This document shows positions 32,471 through 44,560 of a stretch of 64,000 nt of DNA, one piece after another. The translations under genes were made by a program, and so were the position numbers. Origin of the DNA: Gymnopilus junonius (taxonomy: Eukaryota > Basidiomycota > Agaricomycetes > Agaricales > Galerinaceae); assembly GCA_015501075.1 (NCBI GenBank), contig JADNYJ010000008.1, positions 186,001 to 250,000 of the forward strand, read 5' to 3'. Positions within the stretch are counted from its first letter, which is position 1. Every line of letters begins with the position of its first letter. The notes under the pieces are model-generated. The model was not told where the DNA came from and searched no databases. It saw nothing but the letters and a program-made list of their open reading frames with translations.

Positions 32471-35090
32471 ACTCCATGGATCTGATGGCCACCTCATTGG
32501 ATGCCCTTCAACTTCAAAGGCTAGAATCAGTAGGAAAACTCGAGGACCAAGAGCCAGCACAGAGGGTCACATATTCGAGTAGATTAGAGATCGAAGGAGG
32601 GTTTCCATGGATTAATTCTTGGTCCCGCATGCCACCTTCCGGCTGCTGGATGTTCTTTCCATTTTGAAGAAACAGTGAGAAACCACACGGGGGAACAGGG
32701 TGCATATGTGTCGACATGACTCGTGTATCGTTTGTTGGTCGGGCGACTTGTGCTTGAGAACATACCAAAGAATGGGTTTCATTCGCTAGAGGAATAAAGA
32801 TAGAAAAACTGCTGAGGCTCCAAAGACGATTGTAGCAGACAATGACCAGCTCTTAGTCTAAGTCCTTAAATTGAATATGAATACTGCATCTTGCATCTTA
32901 AAATTATACCAGTTCCATTCAGACGAACGGTGGCATTCGAGCACAGATAACTCCGGCCGATAAAAGACATAGTAACAGGTTAACCCGCCTAGTGAGCAAT
33001 TATCCGATGACAGATATCAATGGCGGACGTCTCCTGCTTACCCCATTCTCCGCGATTTGACATCATACACTGCAGGGTGTATAAGGTACGACTCATCAAT
33101 TGAACGTCCGTTCACATGTACAGTACGACAAAACCATGCCAGAGTTTCCGGAACTCTATCGTTGACAGAACTGAAGCCTCATGGACTGCTGTCACGGGCG
33201 AGGCGCCCACAGCTCGAAATAGGTAGGCGAAACCAGGGCCCAGGAGACATCAGACGGAGATAAGTAATTAAGCCAAATAGAGAAACCTCGTTGCGTGCAT
33301 TAGACCTTATGTGGGTCCTTGTAGAATAAATCCTAGTATTTTTAGGTAAGGCAGAAGAGCAAAACCTCGAAAACTGGAAGGGTGGGGCGGGTACCGACTG
33401 GGCGCCTGTTCCATGGGAAATCATTGACAGACCGTGGTCGACAATCCAATGACCGACAAGGAGATGGGAAGATCTCGCTTCCAAGTACTCAGGAGCGATA
33501 ATTTTGACGTCTATTACCGCGATCGTAGGCTAGAGGGCATATGAAGACAATGCTAGATGGTGTTATTGTGGGACTACGCACACCACGAGTTCGGGAAGTT
33601 GTAGGCCCTGCCCGGTCTACTGAAACCAAATGAACTGTTGGCGATCGATAACATCAAAAGGCCAGAAACTTCATGAGCCATGCTAGACCGTAGAGAGAAA
33701 AGGCAGGTCAAACCCGATGTAAAGGTCATGTTCCGCTCCAGGAGTAGCAGCTTGGGTGCTTTTACTATCGTTCTTGAGCCCCATGAGCCCCAACGGAGGA
33801 AGAGGGGTCTGGTTGAGTCATATGGCATCTAAGGATAGATATTTCCCCAAATCGTCCTTGCAAGTGAGGCGATGCAATGATTCTCCCGTGAATATGGCGG
33901 TGGGTGGACTGAATAAATTGAATTTGGACGGAAGGGGGAAAAACCCGCGAGTCTGACAGGAAAAAGTAAGAGATGGCCTGAGATCATTCTGTGTTCATTA
34001 TTGGATTGAACAGGAATAGCCTTAGTCTCACTGACGGCATGAGACGTCACGTCAATGGAAGGCAGCTCCAGGGCAATCAGTGACTCAACGCTAGAGACCA
34101 GAGCAAGTAATCCAATTTGCACTTCAACGGCTTTAGAGGCGATTTCATGGACAGAAAATCACGAGGTCTCCGGATAAGTGAATCGAAGAACGCATTCGGC
34201 AATCCCGCTGCGATGTACCTGGGATTTATGACGACATAGAACTCGGAGTGCGCTGGTGTTCCGTGGATTGTAGGTCCCCAGCTACTCTAATAAGCAGAAG
34301 AGTATCAGTAGGTAAGAAGCATGGTAAAATGTCGATTCGACCGACAAACGAGCGAGGGGCTAAACGAATGTTTCTTCCTGCACGAGGCGATAACGCATTG
34401 AGGGCTCAAGTCGACTCCGAGGATGTGAAAATTCTGGATATAGCACGGTTATCATATCGATCAACTGTGGACGCACACACCCGTGAGTATCGTGGATGTA
34501 AATGAACTTTCGCTTGTGAAGGCTGACTCCGAGTCGAACTCGATGGATCCTGTGTCGAACAAAAGAGTAGGGGCGATGCTAATGCCGTAAAACCAGATGT
34601 CGACGACGCAGTAGCGTACATGCAAGAATGATGACTCCATTTTGTTCCCACCAGTGAGGTAGTCAGAAACTAAAACTTGATCCCTGGTACTGAGTAAAGA
34701 CAAACGTATGCTGACAGATTCTGATAAAATTTCGAAAGCCTAAAAGCGGGATCGGTAGCATCTTGAACCATCAAATCTTGTGATTGACGCCCAAACAAGG
34801 CTTCTGCTATGGCGACTCGGAGTGGAAGACGATTCGTGGCGCAATGGTGTTGAATACGATGCGATTAGATGGTGGTGAGAGTTGAAGGAGTGGTATCAAG
34901 CCTTATCTGTACGCTTGCTACAAGAGGGTCTGCAACCAACCTTATGTGTCGATTTGTTAGTTGAAAGGGCAGACCTTGTGAGGATAGCAGAACAAAGCCA
35001 ACTCTTAATTTGGCCACGAGAGAAGCTGACATAAGCCGTGATGTCGTCCTTCCCTGGTTCTTCAAAAGGAAGGTAGGAACCAATCCTTTG
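32471..35090 (-). pseudogene. Decayed minus-strand coding trace, possibly aspartic-protease-like
   Basis: Six minus-strand frames of 72-104 codons follow each other between 35083 and 32514, separated by intron-sized gaps, while the plus strand shows little. The only suggestive motif is FYGISIAPTLLFDTGSIEFD near 34600-34540. It recalls the pepsin-family active-site strand (YYG.ISIGTPPQ..x-DTGS), preceded by VSDYLTGGNKM. The expected second DTG site, the conserved Tyr flap and a continuous frame were not found. I therefore treat it as a relic or a strongly diverged gene. No confident exon structure can be given. Confidence 0.25.
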
Positions 35091-35582
35091 TCTCCTCCCT
35101 GAATGTGAGTGAAAATGACTCTACTGATGTTCGCGTCACCGCAGACTCGCTCTGAGATTACCCACTGACCTAAACATGAGATAGGAATGTATAGCTTACG
35201 GTATCTCCGTAACTCAAATGTTCCGCAAGATTTTTATTCATTGTTGATTGATTGTTGATCGAAAAGTTGGGACCGATTCGACTGTGAAGAAAAAAATGCA
35301 CATCGATGCAGCAACAAAGAAGGCAATGATTGCGGTACAAGGTCAGTTGCGATGGAGATAAACCAATGTTCTCAAAAGGTCATATTCGTGACCAGGGACT
35401 TTGAAAGACTTGGATCAAATCACGAACAAGAGCATCCTAAAAAGGGGGAGAAGTGATTTACAGATTCTACCCGACACATGGCAGACCGAATCAGGACGAG
35501 CGACAAACGAATATCCGAAAAGGGTTTATGAGAAATCTACGATCCTTGTTCTGCTAAAGCATCCTTCTCGTTGAGGAGATTC

Positions 35583-35589
35583 TATATAA
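35583..35589 (+). promoter_or_regulatory. TATA box of the clp1-like gene
   Basis: TATATAA, 71 nt before the ATG at 35660. Confidence 0.5.
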
Positions 35590-35659
35590 CCCATGTCGTG
35601 TTTTCACTACTTCACTTCCGCACAGACATATCACCACCTCATCGACCCATCCAAAAGAC

Positions 35660-36581
35660 ATGTTCCAGGTCGCATCGCATCCTCCTTCGTTCGCCATGCA
35701 CGGCCATGGCCATCATCAGTCCATGTCCCTTGCTTCCCCGAGCGTTCAGCTCCCCCGTACTCTGGCCCGCCCACCCTTCGCTGAGGTGTCGCGTGAAGCC
35801 ATCGTCGCCATAGCTCCAGAGCTCGCCAATGTACCTCCGGAGTACATTCGCAGGGGCCTCCGCACCAAAGCTCAACAGTACGTTGCTCAATCTCTCCATT
35901 CTATGTCGCGTCGGAATCTGAGCTAACGCGTCATTGTCCTGTAGAATGCTCACAGGTATATCGGCCCTGTCCTCTTCCTATTTGCCAACCTCTATGCCCA
36001 AGTCGCATGTGCCCCAAGCGCTCTCCATTCCAGTGCGATCGTCATCTTCGGCACAGTATCCCACCCATGTCCTCGCAGTTGCTTCCTCCAAGTCTTCAGC
36101 TAATGAGCATGTGCTCATGTTCCCTGTCCATAATATCGTCATCGCTGCGCAATGCTCGGCACTGCCCCGTCTCCCTCCATCTTCCAATCCCTCATCAGGA
36201 AGTATCCATGTGCCAGTCCTCCCACTCGTTCTTCCGTCACCTGCGGCATTCAAGGTTCTCCACTCATATATATATACCCACAGTCTTGACGGAATCCTAA
36301 AGTCGCTTTTCCCCCTTCCTTCTGGGTTCGTCCAAGGCCTGTCGCATCACACCGTTCAGTCCACACTCGCTTCCGGCAATTCCCTCCACCAACTATCGAC
36401 GTACTTGTGCTCATCAGCGGGTGCAAGCTTACAGGTCCTGACTACACACGCAGCTCACGTCAAGGAGTTGTGGCAGGATATGGTGGCACTCGGACTACAT
36501 GACCCCGAGCTTTGGGACACGGTGGATCTGGCATGGGAGATCGTCCTCGGTGCTCTCAATCTCGCCGCTTCCGGTCACTAG
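35660..36581 (+). CDS. clp1: Clp1-like protein (dikaryon/clamp development regulator)
   Basis: Two exons, 35660-35877 and 35945-36581, giving 284 aa. The conserved core is recognisable: LPRTLARPPFAEVSREAIVA, IAPELANVPPEYIRRGLR, QQMLTGISALSSSYLP, YPTHVLAV, PVHNIVIAAQCSALPRLP, PLVLPSPAAFKVLHSYIYTH, and the C-terminal DLAWEIVLGALNL. Clp1 was defined in Coprinopsis (clampless1), where it acts downstream of the homeodomain mating-type genes and is needed for clamp-cell formation. The Ustilago homolog acts in the dikaryotic stage. No DNA-binding or enzymatic domain is known. The single intron and open frame argue for a functional gene. Assignment is by remembered similarity, not a search. I did not find a convincing copy of the homeodomain-dependent GATG-N9-ACA element upstream. 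Confidence 0.85.
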
Positions 36582-37245
36582 TGACCGAATTTCCTCTGCA
36601 ACTTCAATCCTGCAACATTCTAAACGTCTTCGTTTATTCATTATGCCTGATGGCATGCAAAACTCTATGTCGCCACGATTCTAACATCATCGACTCTTTC
36701 ACTTAATTGGTTTCAACCTGCTTTGCGCAGTTGGTCGTAGCAGGCGAAACTCCCACTGTATCAGCCATTCCAACAGACTAGATATACCCCTTGCATCCTC
36801 GACACTGTATCGATACTGGATTCTGCTCTCCATCCGAAGACGGCGGCCTGTTATTTTTATACCGTCATCGCTCCCCATATCCTCCAGCAACCTACTCCCT
36901 TCTCCTTCGTCACTTCGTCTTCCTGTGCCTAGGAGCTAATGTCACATACCCATGTATCAATTACCAATAGTTTTGTTCTTGTTCAGATACCAAAGTGCAC
37001 CGTAGCGTCATATTATAAGTCAATAGAAATTGCAATTTTCCTACTGGCTGTATGAATCCTATACTCAGTGGCCGGAAATGACGGGTTCCGGAATTCGGAA
37101 TTGCATGTTTAAATTGCAGCACAGCCTCTGATAATCATCTACGTTGCACTTTGACAGACTGCTGAGCCAGCGACAGTTCAAGTGCTTTTCTCATAATGGA
37201 CGCCTCTTTTCTTCTACACCAGTCCTTTCTTTGCATAGTTAAACG
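36582..37245. other. Intergenic, no gene seen
   Basis: A 664-base gap between the clp1-like and membrane-protein genes. Short frames only, no motif. Confidence 0.5.
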
Positions 37246-38397
37246 ATGTCGACTGTGGTCGACGGAGTCTGTGAGGGTATTTTGAAGTTAGTCTCGCTCG
37301 ATACCAAGCTCGACTGATATCTCAGGCGAGTTTCAAGAAATTTATAGTCGTAGGCTTTTATGTGAATCGGATATTCCAACTTTTGCAGGGCCTGGCGTAC
37401 GAGTTGCATTGTACTTGCAATCTTTCTTATCTGGTGTGTGGTAATCTCTAGTCTGAGCTCATTGAATACATTCTGATGCAAACGGGCCCGCAGTCCTTCT
37501 CGTCCGCTTTTCACCAGACGATGCTCCTGGCGCATATTGGTCAATGACCTCTACAGCGTTTTCCTTGATCATATCGGCAATAGTCACGTCCGCAACTAAA
37601 GGAATATCGCTGCTTGACGGGATTGTAGTCGTCTATGGTATTCATCTTCCTACTGTCGTAAAAATGCCCCATTTTAATAGTTCACTCCAGTCCTCATCCT
37701 ACCGGTACTTGCATCTGCATTTGGACTATCGGAAATCGTAACTCCGCAATCCAAGAAGAATGCAACGCGCTCAGTTCATTCTCCACTCCTTATTGTTGCA
37801 AACTGGACACGATCGGCTCTTACGTACTCTTTTGCGTTATACGTTTGGATTGCCGCGCCTACATTTGGTTCTGGTCCTCCGGTATGCAATGCAGCGACAA
37901 GGCTCATCTTTTTTGGTGCCAGCTTGCCTGCACTGGGTAGTGGACGTTGGCTTAGCTTGGCCGGGTGGGGAGTTCTTACGTTCTTTTTTGTGTGGAGGTC
38001 GATTAAGGGATTAAGAACGATCCTCATCGCCTTTGAGGCTCTCTTCTCCAAATCCGCCAGCCAAGCCCTCCTTAAAGCAAAACATCCGCCCAGAAATGAA
38101 GTCCACTGGGAGATGGTAACTAGGACGGACTTTGCAACAGGCGAAGTAGTTCGAACGTTAGTCAGAAATCTTCTTGGTCGTCCCTTCTTGCTGATATGAA
38201 GTTCCGATAGGAATCGTCTGTTCCGCCCTAAACAAATCTTTCATGAACTTCTGCAGGGAATGACGAGCCAAATCCTTAGTTTAGCACCATCTGGCACAGG
38301 TAGCTGGTACAGACTTTACGGGAAAAGCATTCTTGTTACCTTGGTAAGTTTTTTACTTTCAACTCTCTGGCGTTCGCAGGGCTCTCAAGTATGTTGA
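37246..38397 (+). CDS. Multi-pass membrane protein, Agaricomycete hypothetical family
   Basis: Spliced from at least six exons. Exon 1 is 37246-37276 (MSTVVDGVCEG) and exon 2 starts at 37326 (EFQEIYSRRLLCESDIPTFA then GPGVRVALYLQSFLS). The next exon gives VLLVRFSPDDAPGAYWSMTS then AFSLIISAIVTSATKGISLL. The long exon starting near 37681 encodes FTPVLILPVLASAFGLSEIV, SALTYSFALYVWIAAPTFG, CNAATRLIFFGASLPALGSG, WLSLAGWGVLTFFFVWRS and a cytosolic tail. The stop at 38395-38397 follows a last short exon (GSQVC). The D-x-x-x-GPGVR...Q start and the arrangement of TM segments recall a recurrent Agaricomycete membrane-protein family of unknown function. The donor of the intron ending at 37680 is uncertain (GTCTAT at phase 0 fits best). 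Confidence 0.7.
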
Positions 38398-39035
38398 ACA
38401 CGAACATAGTTGGCGGCTTGGGCTATAATTATGACCGAACTGGAATTGCGTTTGAATAAGCTTTCCAGTAATATTAACAACCAGTGGGGCTTTAGACAGG
38501 TGAATCATACCAACGTATAACTTCTTGAACTCTTTCATATTGATTATAATGTTATAGATTCTGCCACTCCTTCTCACTATTTCTCCCCTCTTTTCCTTGT
38601 ATGAAGCAATCCTCGCCCGACAATCCGCAGGTCCCATGAGCAAACCCCGCCGAATACGATTCACAATCCGACGGGCACAAAACCTTCAACGACCACAATG
38701 CGAAAAAAAGGAGACTATCACCACGTTTACCAAATGTCTTGACTTATTGTAGGTCCTATTTACTCTAGATGGTATCTATAGGCGCATTAAATCTCATGTA
38801 ATCATGTCCATCGCTTAAGCATGAACAAGATCCCGACCTCGCTCCGCGTCGGCCAAAGAACAGGGACAGAAAGATGGACCAAAAAAGAGGGAGGTGTAAA
38901 CAGATGTACACGAATATGCGATATCTGCTTAAGATATACTCCATTCAAAACGCAAATAAAGAAACTGCATTCTGGTTTCGTTGACAATGTTGATTTTGAA
39001 TAAAGTGTAAAAATCGAGACTAATGGGTCCCAAAT
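38398..39035. other. Intergenic between convergent genes, no gene seen
   Basis: About 640 bases between the membrane-protein stop and the ferric reductase stop. Small open frames lack motifs. Confidence 0.5.
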
Positions 39036-41520
39036 CTACAAAGTGAAGAGCTCGGAGATAAGTTCTACTTCATCTGCCAGAACGCGCCTGCTTAGAACGT
39101 CCAACTGAACGCCAGCAACTGCATTCCTTGTATCTATTACCATTCCTTCTGGGCCACAAACTATGAATGGGAGATGAGCGATGGCCACGACGGAAGACAT
39201 GGTTGAGTGACTAACCGACAATACCCGTCTTACCTGCGACTGTATTTGCTTGACCATGAACGAGGCTCTCAATGTTGGGCCTACCTACAGCAGGTACCCA
39301 TTGCGTATCAACGACCTTGGTATCGGCTCCTATGTCATGCTCCTCTTGCGACTGGGTAATGTGAAGTGAGACCTCGACATCGTCACCATCTTCCAGCAGA
39401 GCCCTGAGTTGAGGGAGATACCACGTGAACTCAGCTGTCATATAGGATTCAGCCTATGCTATTACAGAACGAGAAAACAGACCATCACTCACTTTGACAT
39501 TTGGCTGTCCACACGAGGTGGATTTTCTGACACAAGCTCTGCTCAGCCTTTTTCTTCTGGATAATATCTATCATCAACGGAACTACGAACGTCGCTCCAG
39601 ACCCTCCTGCAACGAACAACACAGAGCTACATGCGTAGAAATTCTTGGTCGCCACGGTTCCATAAGGCCCGTCTAGCCAAACCCTGGAAGGCGCTGTCAC
39701 CTTTGAATTTGGAAGGCGCTTTGTGAATCCAGACATGGTTCGAACTATGAAAGCGAGATGACCATCTGTAGGAAGCGAAGCTACAGTGAACGGATGCGAT
39801 GAGAGTGGACGGATACTGAAGAAACGAATCCAGTAAAACTGGCCCGCCGACCATTTGAACCCACTCTTGGTGGGTATTTCGACCAACGTGGTTGATTCGT
39901 CAAGCGGCTTCACAACAGCACGCGGTGCATGTAGGCCATTGTGGGCGACGAGAAGCAGCCGGTATCCCAGTGCGCTACCCCAAAGGACTACCGTGGCGTG
40001 CATGTAAGACCATGAACCAAGGTCATTGTCCAGATGAAGATACATAAACACGACGAACACTGAGCGAATGCGTATTAGAAAGCACAAATAACAAAGGGCT
40101 TGGAAGGACGTACACAAGGCACCGACCAAGTGAAGGATATAGAAGGTTTCATAGAATCGATGACGAACCCATGGTATGGAGAGGAAACAAAGCCAAGTGA
40201 GTGGACCGAGGGCGGCTGATGGCAAGGTGATAAGCTTCAAATAGTGATGGAATATAAATGACAAGAAGCTCACCGAAACCTGTCCTATAGTAAACCTATA
40301 TAACACACAAAATATCTCAGCGGGGGGATTCAGCAGTAAGAGAACACGAGACCAACATTGTGGGCATATGTGTAAGTCCATGGCGCCTGGCTGTATAAAG
40401 CAATGAAATGACAATGGATATATTATGATGAAAAGTAGAACATACCGAAGCGCACGAATCGTCTGAGCGATAGTGTGCACCAAGCTGAAAAACACTGCCG
40501 ACTCCGACGTTCAGATACTCATTCAGTAGCAAAAGAAAAGACAAGACAACGCACAACAGAACCACCCAAACCACTTGTGGAGAGTTTGAGCAGTTTCGAT
40601 AGTGAGACCTGAACAAGTATAGATTAAGAGCTTGAGAGAACAAATTAAGTGGTTGTGACATACGCGTCAAGGACCGAAGAACATTGTGTTTCATGGGCAG
40701 GAGACTGAGGCGGTCAGTGTCATAAGAAAGGAGATGTTGTTACGAATATGACTTACTAAATCCAGGGAACCAACGCTGTAGCTATAAACTCTGACCGCAA
40801 GCCCAATGGCGATGAGCCGTAATTGGGAGGTCTGTGAAGGAAAAGAAAAATAAATTTAGGGTGAAAAAATCGTGAGAAAGACCTTTACCGATAATAAGGT
40901 CTAATGCCCCAGCAATAAGCACTCATGAAAGACCATGCAATGGCGAGGAAGAGAGCGGTGCCGTTAGTTGGGAGATATGAGTGGATTTGTCCATAAGACA
41001 AGGCGCGCCAGGCTGCTCGAGGGACTCGGAGCATCTTGATGCCAAATGAGGATCCACGAAGGCTATCCACCCTTCGTTAGAACCAGAAAGCAGAGTGTGC
41101 GCCAAAGCCTTACCGTCCATAACTATCCAGCCAGTTGAAGGCATGGAAAAAGCCTGCCAAGGCGAACGCCACCACAAGGAAGTACGTCGTGTACAATCCG
41201 TACTGCAAAATTCAGATTCAAATATTGTCCGAAAATTTAAAATTTATTTGACGACGGCTGACCTTGGTTTGGTTATAGTAATAATCGTTATGCAGTTGGC
41301 ATAGCTCCCACTCTGGATCTGCAGGATTATAGTGTCCAAACTTGAAGTTCCCCAAGCCCTTGGTACCATTAGGATAGGTCCCATCTAGGTCGCGCAAGCG
41401 ATTAGTTCAAGATAAAAAATTACACAGTCAACTCATGGCGAACTCACTGGTAAATCCGAGGATACAGGGATCCATACCCGGAGGCAAGGTAATGTTGATA
41501 GGAGTTTCGAGGTGGTCCAT
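39036..41520 (-). CDS. Ferric reductase (FRE/NOX superfamily transmembrane reductase)
   Basis: A minus-strand, many-exon gene from ATG 41520 (MDHLETPINITLPPGMDPCI) to stop 39036-39038. The extracellular N-terminus contains NGTKGLGNFKFGHYNPADPE and is followed by a TM segment (YGLYTTYFLVVAFALAGFF). The ferric-reductase domain has LHLVGALCT and further membrane segments with the heme-binding His pattern of the family. The cytosolic half carries KWSAGQFYWIRF, the FAD motif HPFTVAS, DGPYGTVATKNF, the NADPH motif LFVAGGSGATFVVPLM, and the C-terminal VCGPEGMV close to the end (LISELFTL). Such proteins reduce Fe(III)/Cu(II) at the plasma membrane using cytosolic NADPH. No Fet3-type oxidase or Ftr1 permease lies beside it here. 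Exon borders in the N-terminal third are approximate. Confidence 0.9.
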
Positions 41521-43260
41521 ACAGAGAGGTGCTGAGCAATTTTACACTTCACTTCGGGAAGCCAAAAGAGGAGGAGCGATTGAGAAAGGCCAACGATGGC
41601 AGAAATTAAAAGGCCGTAATTTTCGATTATTTACAAGGGTTTGCACAAGAAAAAAAAAACCGAAAAAATGGTGATGCGATTTATCGCACAAGCCATGTGC
41701 TACAGGAGCCTTAGTCTTGGTAAGTTACCAATTAGTAGTGCCCCTTGTAGCCTATACGTCTGCTCAAGTAATAATTTTCGAAAGACACTTAACGATAATC
41801 CGTTTCTGGAGTCAAAATTTCTGTCCCAAGTCGATTCAGCCTTTCGTAAAGACGCATCCTGTAAAAAGCACAAAAAAGCGAGGAGTTGCCAAGTGCGCTT
41901 GCGTTAAAGTTCCCGAGTCAAGACGAATCCCCGAGTCAGAAGGCATCTTGTGACTTCGTCGTGGAAGAGAAATTTGTCCGAGAAGACGATGGAAGGTAAC
42001 GGAAGGGCCCGGAGGAGATTCTAGCGATCAGAATGCAGAGAGCGGAGTATGGATGAACAGCGATCAAGGGGTAAAGGCGGCAAAGAACAGGTGCAACCGT
42101 AAGCATAATTGGCAAAGAGAAACAACCAGCGAGGACGGTTTTGAGGTAGGTAAAGACCTCAGTGCGGCATTATTGAATTAGGATCCAGCGTGCTGCCGAA
42201 ATATTCCCAGAGGCAGGTCGGCAGAGCAAAGTGAGGATGAGGGAGGAACGAAGATATCTGGAATTATAGCAGGGTCAATGGGTATCGACTTGGTAAAGGA
42301 CAAGGAATGTACGAACAAACTACAGTCAGATGGGCTCAACTAATCAATACATCTTAGGGAAGGGATTCGAAGGGAGGTAGGGCATGAGATAAAGCTGATG
42401 AGTGTGCCCAGCCGATGGGGATGAGGCCAAACGACGAGGAAAAGGAAGGCATGTAGGAATGGAGGAAGGAAAGCGAAAATGATACACCTTTTCGCAGCGT
42501 CGTTCTTTTTAAAGGGTGACAAGTGGGTTTTGATGTGATGAGGCTTTTGAGCGTCACGCCTTTCTGCGATTGGCTAAAGGTTCCATTTACATAACCGCTT
42601 ACTCATATATGATGTGTCAACCAGAATGTTTATAGGAACATTAGTACTCCAAATTGAGGCAAAATTCCTGTCTTAGATGGCTCGGGTCCGTATAATATTC
42701 TGTAAACTTTCTTAGATCCTTGAGCAACTGAGCGCACTTGAATGAACGAACTGGCACTGTCACGGGAAATTTACGGCAAATTCCCGTCACCCGTGGTTGG
42801 TGTTACACCAAGTGGTCTCGACCAATCAAGAATGAAATGTAAGCAAAATTGCCTCGTTCTCATGCCACAATTTCGCGCGAAAGCCTCGTCTTTCTGTTCA
42901 TACTTTGTTTCTTCCCCCCCACCATCATTTCACCTATTCCTATTCCTATTCCTCCTCCTCCCTCGATCCTATATCTTCCCTTTTGGTCCTTGGGCCTCAC
43001 TCTGTCAGCCGCATGCCAGACTCCAAAGAACAATTGGTGCATCACTGACCATTGGTGACTGTATCCCTGCTTATCAGTCTTGCGGCTGGTGTGAAATTAA
43101 GTCTTTCTTTATATGTATTGGGCCTTGCCCAGCGATTCTGCATCGAATGGATGTCTATCCGGGAGTGTAGCAAGGGTATGTGGGAACGTAGTCCTCATGA
43201 AGCATATCCCTTCCTCACTCGGCTCCTCGACCACCTTGGTTTGTCACTGCGGCACTTGGG
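41521..43260. other. Intergenic, no supportable gene
   Basis: Promoter side of the ferric reductase gene, then sequence of normal CpG content up to about 43255. Frames at 41641-41907, 42340-42557 and 42742-43170 were examined; none has a recognisable domain. The last contains hydrophobic stretches that could be an exon of an unrecognised gene. Confidence 0.4.
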
Positions 43261-43890
43261 CAGCCACAGTCTTTGGTCTTTCTGCACCTCACCATGGTAA
43301 TAATCTATGACTGTCACACCTGACTAGCTCACTTGCCCATGCTGTTTCTTCATGCCTGAGAATGTCTAGGGATTACACCTTGCAAGTGGTCCATGTGCTT
43401 GCTCCTGGTCCTGAATCGGGGAATATTTCAGGAACTGTGCATGGTCTTTTGGATTGGGGCTAAGGCTCTTTATTCTTGGTCCTGTTGTTAGCTGTGAATA
43501 GTGGTATGACTATTTGCTTGTTACTGGTGTAACACTTTCTTTGTGCTCCTCATGCTTATGAACAACTCTCAGGGTTATCCATGTGCAAGTGTTCCTCTCA
43601 AGCTCTGCCTCAAAAACTTGCACACATGTTCTTCTGATCTTGGCTTCTGCCTTTACTCCTTGTTGACATTGTTACTCATGAAGGAGCAGTAATATTCATC
43701 TCTGGGCTGTTGGCATATTCTTGCTTTGCCCTGACTTGGTTGTGCATCTGAGCATTACATTTCGAAGTGTACAGGGCAAGTACCCTCATCTTTATGCACA
43801 TGTTTGGAGTGACTGTCACTATGTAATCTGCAAAAATCCATTGGACTTCACCTAGCTAGACCATCTCAACTCCTTTTCCTTGCTGAAGCC

Positions 43891-44560
43891 ATGTTCAGCT
43901 TTATTTTTCCCTTCATCCTATGCTCTTATTTTCCATCTACTATAGGTCATGACAGTGGGATGGTTATGACCATGGACAGAGTGATGTCATTGACTCCAGC
44001 AAATATAGTACCATATTTACACTTCATGCCCAGTGACACAATTTGGTTCCCTGGGTGGGTCCCAAAGAGTGCAGGTGCCATGTCTGGAACCTGTATTGGT
44101 CTTTTCCTCCTTGCAATAATTGCAGTTGGGTTACAGCTATTCATGCCACTGCAGAGCACAACTGGCTCCAGCGGTATGTGCCACATTTTATCATCATTCA
44201 AATTTAACAATTCTGAGAGGTCACAGGGCTCAGATCCCATTGACCAATAAGGAGGATGTGGAAACCTTGACTTCCATGGATGGCAAGACCTCTTGATTTG
44301 GGCTGAAGTTCCCTGGCCTGGTGCCAGCAGCGCCTTTCATCTTTTCCCGATAACTCACAGGAGGACTATTGCATGCTGCACAAGCTGCATTGAGCTTTTT
44401 GTTCATGCTCATGATTATGTATGCTCTGACTGTCTGTCCATATTTTAATGCATCACTGACTGATTATGTTAGAACATACCAAGCTGTGCCATTGTTCTTG
44501 GGTCAGGTGCTGGAGAGATGATGTATGGCCATTATATTAGTGTCACCTCAGTTCACTGTT
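43891..44560 (+). pseudogene. Ctr-family copper transporter relic
   Basis: The frame from 43891 (43951 onward clearest) reads HDSGMVMTMDRVMSLTPANI, then VPYLHFMPSDTIWFPGWVP and KSAGAMSGTCIGLFLLAI. This is the Agaricomycete Ctr layout of a Met/His-rich start followed by a first TM. After LLAIIA the frame must shift by one base to continue as WVTAIHATAEHNWLQR. The next exon gives LLHAAQAALSFLFMLMI (about 44359-44410), the TM2 region. A further shift separates TYQA from CAIVLGSGAGEMMYGHYI (about 44480-44540), the TM3 region with the G-x-x-x-G-type packing motif. Two breaks inside conserved sequence not explained by introns indicate a pseudogene. Ctr proteins are trimeric high-affinity Cu(I) channels. 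It lies within the CpG-depleted block. Confidence 0.65.

Noticed and set aside
35105..35345. GATG sites upstream of clp1 as homeodomain (GATG-N9-ACA) elements
   Set aside because: The sites near 35126 and 35305 do not have ACA at the required spacing.
41641..41953. Lys-rich frames after the ferric reductase start
   Set aside because: They arise from an A-rich tract in the presumed promoter. No motif.
42742..43170. Plus-strand frame of 142 codons with hydrophobic stretches
   Set aside because: Pyrimidine-rich sequence gives artificial hydrophobicity (SPPPSFHLFLFLFLLLP). No domain or splice model.
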